Below are positions 59,530-64,000 of a stretch of DNA of 64,000 nucleotides, piece after piece. The stretch's first letter is position 1. Every line of letters begins with the position of its first letter. The DNA lies in NCBI GenBank assembly GCA_963693305.1, contig OY855914.1:26960472-27024471 (forward strand), read 5' to 3'. The stretch comes from Meandrina meandrites (taxonomy: Eukaryota; Cnidaria; Anthozoa; Scleractinia; Meandrinidae). A program made the position numbers and the translations under genes. Under the pieces are notes generated by a model that was not told where the DNA came from, made no database searches, and worked only from the letters and a program-made list of their open reading frames with translations.

Positions 59530-61081
59530 AAAAACGAGATCTATGACAGTTAAGCGTGCCGTGAAAGAAATTCACAGTGTGCGACAACAAGTTACTAGAT
59601 GAACGATAAACGCTAGCGCACCCCAAAAGCAACGGAACAAAAACAAACACACGTTTTTCATTGGTGTCTCTTTGAGACCCGTGGTTTCAGCGTTGTTTCT
59701 GAACACTTATGATAAATGGCCTCTCACAGTGACGAAATCGGCGACAAATTACGGCCATTTGTAGTACCAGAGACGTTTAAAGTCAAATGATTTTACTTTC
59801 ATTTTTTGTACTGCAGAACTACACTTTTTATTATATATTTTTTTCTCGAGAGCGGAAGTGTTAGCTGCCTTGCCATTAGTTTGTCAGTTAATAACTAGGC
59901 ATGCAGTATATTATAGCGGCCTAATTACTAATATGACGTACAAGCTAGCAAGTAACCACAAAAGGCAAATGTCTTGAGTTAATTATTACTGTTAATATGA
60001 CTCAAAACATGTCTTCATAGAGCAGCCAGTTGGTTCACTTTTACGAACTGTTACAGCAACATCAATCAAACTATCTTACAAGTTTGCCCGAAGCTTAAGT
60101 TATTTTTGGCCGTCGCGCCCAGTTTATTAGTTCATGCGTTATGCGAGTTCACTAGGAATCCGTCAATTAATTCTTATTATGGCAATACAGGTGCAATCAA
60201 CAATAGGTTTTGTTTCATGTGCGGGCTTTCTATTGGCGAACAATACACTTAACACTTGTTGTTTGGTTTTGTTCAATCGCCCCATCGCTGGATCTACTCC
60301 AGTAATTCAAAGAGCTCACAATAAAGCAAGCGCGTGCTTTGAGTGCTAACAAGTCATTCGACCGGCACCGCACGTGTCACATTCGAGACCATTTACTTCG
60401 CTTCACAATAAAACAGCGAAAGCACAATCACGAAAAGAAAGAGTCACAACATTGTATTCACAAGCCGCCGGTTACTACTAAACGCATCGCAAGTTCGTTT
60501 TCACTTCAGACTCATTTAGCACGCTAGAGTGCATCCCAAGCACTGACACCACTGAGAGTAATAGTAACCGCCAGTAACGGTAAGCGAGACTGAACAAGGC
60601 AAGTCAGAGAAAGCTGTCCTAAAATGCCGAAGTCATTCCTTTTAAAGAGGCGATCCTTACCAAGCTCAATAAACGCAAGTGCCAAGATCGCCGAAACCAA
60701 GGAAAAAGGTTTGTTAAAAGTCAAAGTTTGTTTTATACCGTGAGTGAGAAAACTTTTGCTTTTTGACCGTTGTTGGTTTCCTGTTTATTTTTGACGTAAA
60801 TAAAGGCATGTATGTGCTTCAGAAGAACGCTATCCGGGAGGTTATAATTATCACTTTGCCTTTCACTAAGTGATCGTCATCTGCTTAAATCGACCGGTTT
60901 TTAAATTGTAGATCCGTTTTAGAACTGTACATGTACAAGAGAAAATTCCAGGTGCTTAAAACAACTGGCAAACCTTTGAATAATATAAGAGCAACTTTAT
61001 AAACAAAGAATTAGTAATTCTTATAAAATAACGCAGTGACTCTGTTTTTAAGGAGCGGATGAAAAAGATAGACCGTTAAAA

Positions 61082-61990
61082 ATGGTCCAAGAAGGACAAG
61101 AATGCAAGCCTCTACTCCAGGAACCCAGAAAACAGCCCTTATTTGATCCTCGACGCCAGGAAGCTAACTTCAATGCTGCAAGAGCTCTAGCCATAAACGA
61201 CCCGTTTATGGCCTTTAAAGCCAGTAATCAATTCTCCATTTTCAGTCCTGTTTACCAGATCGGCGTACGTCGTGATGAAGTGACCAGCAGCTTCCACGAT
61301 CTAAAGAACCGTGCAGATTTCAATAACATGCACACTAGAAGAGCTGAAGAACATTTCGGCTGGGGTCAAGAGATAGGCGTTCCTCGGGAAGTATCTTATA
61401 ATGTTTATAAGAGCGGAATATCCTTTGTAACACCGCCAAAGCTTGTAATTCCTGGGGAGGTTAAACAGCCGTACCAATGCGATCAATGCGGTAAGATTTT
61501 CAAAACAAAATACACTCTGGCTATTCACCTCAAAATGCCAAATCATACAGTTGCGCGGCCGTTTGTGTGTAACACATGCGGCAAAGGCTTTCGTTTGTCG
61601 TCCACGCTTTGCAGGCATAAGATAATTCACACGAAGGAAAAACCCTACAAATGCCATGTTTGCGAAAAAGCATTCAACCGTTCGTCGACTCTGAAAACGC
61701 ACGTTCGCACGCATAGCGACGAAAAAGAGTTCATTTGTGATCGGTGCGGGAAGGGTTTTCATCAGAAGGGGAACTTGCGAAATCATATTCTCATTCACAC
61801 GGGAGAAAAGCCTTACAAGTGTAGCTTGTGCCAAAAGGCTTTCAATAAATTGTCCAATTTGAAGTTTCATATGCACGTTCATACGGACAATTCCCCCTAC
61901 AGGTGTAAATTTTGCAAGGTTTCATTTACTCGAAGATGCGATTTAAAAAGCCATATTCAAAGCGCTCATGGTGAAAATGAAAGAAAATAA
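61082..61990 (+). CDS. FEZF: Fezf-like C2H2 zinc-finger transcription factor, six fingers
   Basis: A single open exon of 302 aa. Six C2H2 fingers occupy residues about 131-296 and follow the FEZ family in order and wording: [68 protein letters not shown] proteins are nuclear repressors that pattern the anterior nervous system in bilaterians and are expressed in cnidarian larvae. The N-terminal 130 aa are not conserved; FSIFSPV (51-57) may be a weak Eh1-type repression motif. Finger 1 has HX5H spacing (HLKMPNH), two residues longer than usual in this family. The ATG has a good context (TTAAAAATGG); an upstream exon cannot be excluded. Confidence 0.85.
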   Translation: MVQEGQECKPLLQEPRKQPLFDPRRQEANFNAARALAINDPFMAFKASNQFSIFSPVYQIGVRRDEVTSSFHDLKNRADFNNMHTRRAEEHFGWGQEIGVPREVSYNVYKSGISFVTPPKLVIPGEVKQPYQCDQCGKIFKTKYTLAIHLKMPNHTVARPFVCNTCGKGFRLSSTLCRHKIIHTKEKPYKCHVCEKAFNRSSTLKTHVRTHSDEKEFICDRCGKGFHQKGNLRNHILIHTGEKPYKCSLCQKAFNKLSNLKFHMHVHTDNSPYRCKFCKVSFTRRCDLKSHIQSAHGENERK

Positions 61991-64000
61991 ATTCATATCG
62001 GCATGAAAACGAGGAATACTGTTCAATGATTTCCACAGGAGGGCTTTAGAGTCTCCAGCAGAAAACCTGGCACAAAGGAAGCAAAAAAAAAATACTAATA
62101 ATCATTAACAAATTGCTTTGTTTTTCTAAGTATCCAAGCCTGAAACTCTTAAGGCTTACACAGAAAAAATAAGAAGCTCAGCGACCAGCACCTGAGAATT
62201 ATAACAATAAAAATGATTCATGGAAAGTAGTTTAACCTCCATTTTGATTTTCTACAGTATAGCAGGTAAAACGTATGCGTTTTCGCTGTTTGAAACAATT
62301 ATGTAGATTTGATAATAAAATATTTGTTGAAATGTTGAAACATTCGTTTAGGTTCCAGTGTTGGAAGAAAATTGTTTGTGACTAAATCGCCGAGTTAGGG
62401 AAACTTCACATTAGCAAAGCAATTCAGCATTCTTAGTGTCTTAGCCCTGCCACAGAAACATAACTAGCTGAAGAAACAAGTCGAAAAGTCGTTTTGAGTG
62501 TAAAAAGTATATATTATTGATTGTAAATAGTATAAAAAATAAAAATGTGTAGAGATATTCGTAATTTACTCAAAGGTAAATATAGTTCTTAGAATTTGTC
62601 AAAGAAAACAAAATATAATAAATATTGCTTAATGCTGAAATGTCTGACCTTGTCTCGATGTTACACACAATGTGCTATTAATTAGCATTTCTTTTTAGAT
62701 CTTGAAGAAGTTGCAAAATTCGATTATATTTACTCCTGCAAGTTCATGCATAATACCGACGCAAAGAAAACTTTTTGTGGGGTTTTGTTTGATTTGTGAG
62801 TGAATTCAGTAGAAGTTGGGCATAATTTCGAGGAGTTTATTTGTCGCATTCAAACGTTGACTTAACAATACCAAATTTTTTAGACAAACGTAATGCGTAT
62901 TTATAATCAGCTGACCAAGCAGACTGAACGGTGAAACTAAAATATTGCTGTTAGACTTTTTGTACAATAGTTTACTACCACGGACCAAACGTGTTCAAAA
63001 AATACACAATACTTTATATATGATGTACTCAGTTTAAGAAAGAAAACTGAACATTGGTGTAGGTTAGCAACCGCGATTTCCGTGGGTTTGTTCTTTACTA
63101 AGCTAGGCGTGTCGTCTGCGTTAGGTTTTCAACCCACGCACACGCACGAATAATTCCCGTTAAAAGAAAAGTCACAAGTTTTGATAAACGCAGACGTTTA
63201 CCTAGACATCTTAAAGAGTAACTACAGGAGGCAACTGTGTTAAGTTTTTCCTGATAAGCTTAGCTTGTAAGGTCAGTTGGCGATTCTACACCATCATTTT
63301 GTTTATTTAACAATTTAAAAGCTTCGGTGTATCTTTGTACGCATCTATCTTCATGGCGCCGAGAAACTTTTAAATGTCAAATGTTGAGTGAATATCAAAG
63401 TAGATTTGTCACAAAACCTTTCATATAAAAAAGCTTCTAATTAACATGATGACAGCAAGTGGCGCAAGGTATATTTATTTTCCTTCAAAGAACAAGTAAA
63501 ATTGAAAGACCCTTTTAGAACTTTTTATTATACGACAGGTGAAAAAAATGTAACAAGCTCGGTAGATTACAACTTAAATATTGCCAGCTTTCACTGTTAC
63601 TGGTCTGAAGGACATTCGGCATGGAGTAGATAATATGCCAACGCCAAGGGTATTTTAAATGAACGAAATAAATGAAAAGTAGTCATTTGCGTGTACTAAC
63701 GTCTACCTAGCACAAAATTAACTTAACCACCGCGCGCTTTCAACTGATGAAGCCCCGACTCATTATATCTTATGGAATATTCCAACCAGTTAGAAATTAC
63801 TTCATTAAAAATTAAAGCTCACTGCATATTTTCCAAGTAATTTATTTCCTAAAACAAAGATCGCTTTTCTTTTGTAAAAGGGCTAGTAAATTTCCAAATG
63901 CCCAAACTGTTTTCAGTGTTGTTTTGAGAAGAATTCCGGGAGATTATTCACGCGATGGTACCTAGGGGACAAAATTATTTTGTCTAATTTTGTTCTAGCT
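61991..64000. other. Downstream flank, no gene seen
   Basis: AT-rich, with several AATAAA signals that could end the Fezf-like transcript (near 62205, 62311 and 62537). The only open frame over 55 codons (62806-62988 minus) has no recognisable features. Confidence 0.4.

Larger units (their letters stand above)
55237..61081. other. Gene-poor flank upstream of the Fezf-like gene
   Basis: About 5.8 kb without a supportable gene. It holds a possible amylase polyadenylation signal (AATAAA 55575-55580), an inverted-repeat element at 56444-56753, a short hairpin around CGGAGCCAG/CTGGCTCCG near 56333-56362, and several open frames (57659-57868 minus, 58078-58347 plus, 59080-59529 minus) with no clear homology. 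Distal regulatory DNA for the transcription factor is plausible but not shown. Confidence 0.4.

Noticed and set aside
61301..61882. 193-codon minus-strand frame under the Fezf-like gene
   Set aside because: Antisense shadow of the zinc-finger repeats; no independent motifs.
1..64000. CRISPR arrays, operons, prophage or other prokaryotic systems
   Set aside because: Spliced animal genes throughout; the direct repeats seen are microsatellites or transposon ends.

Overview
This is intron-rich, AT-rich animal DNA. Reassembled genes match metazoan-specific families (LRGUK, galactose-3-O-sulfotransferase, FAM194-domain proteins, Fezf-type zinc fingers, F5/8C-EGF extracellular proteins). Compact introns, many short inverted-repeat elements and no vertebrate-type repeats suggest an early-branching invertebrate, most likely an anthozoan cnidarian such as a coral. 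That assignment is inference from style and content, not proof. Most short ORFs here are chance or shadows; the real genes are built from short exons joined by GT-AG introns, and I chained exons by splice sites and reading phase.

Layout. 161-1520 (+): last five exons of a coiled-coil protein. 2144-12528 (+): complete LRGUK-like gene, 19 exons, about 803 aa, whose introns carry several non-autonomous DNA transposons. 13708-15729 (-): two-exon Gal3ST sulfotransferase, about 417 aa, convergent with LRGUK. 18033-29404 (-): 20-exon FAM194-domain (C3orf20-like) gene, about 1133 aa. 30844-50802 (-): 24-exon secreted protein of about 1300 aa with a signal peptide, six F5/8 type C (discoidin) domains and seven EGF domains. 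Its second intron holds a sense-opposed retrotransposon fragment that itself contains a pogo-like MITE. 51498-55236 (+): four-exon secreted alpha-amylase of fungal type (GH13_1-like), about 493 aa, divergent from the discoidin/EGF gene across roughly 0.7 kb. 55237-61081: gene-poor flank. 61082-61990 (+): Fezf-like six-finger C2H2 transcription factor. 61991-64000: no gene seen.

The genes do not form an evident pathway. They look like ordinary neighbours: two probable cilium/sperm-associated genes by family knowledge (LRGUK, and less surely FAM194), a Golgi enzyme, two secreted proteins and a developmental regulator. The most notable points are: (1) the 6x F5/8C + 7x EGF architecture built from phase-1 modules; (2) a short phase-1 exon apparently shared between that gene and the adjacent FAM194 gene; (3) a fungal-type amylase with introns and a signal peptide in an animal locus; (4) a foldback transposon with 9-bp target duplications that abuts a 5' splice site; (5) nested transposon insertions. 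I did not see anything that demands a wholly new class of system.
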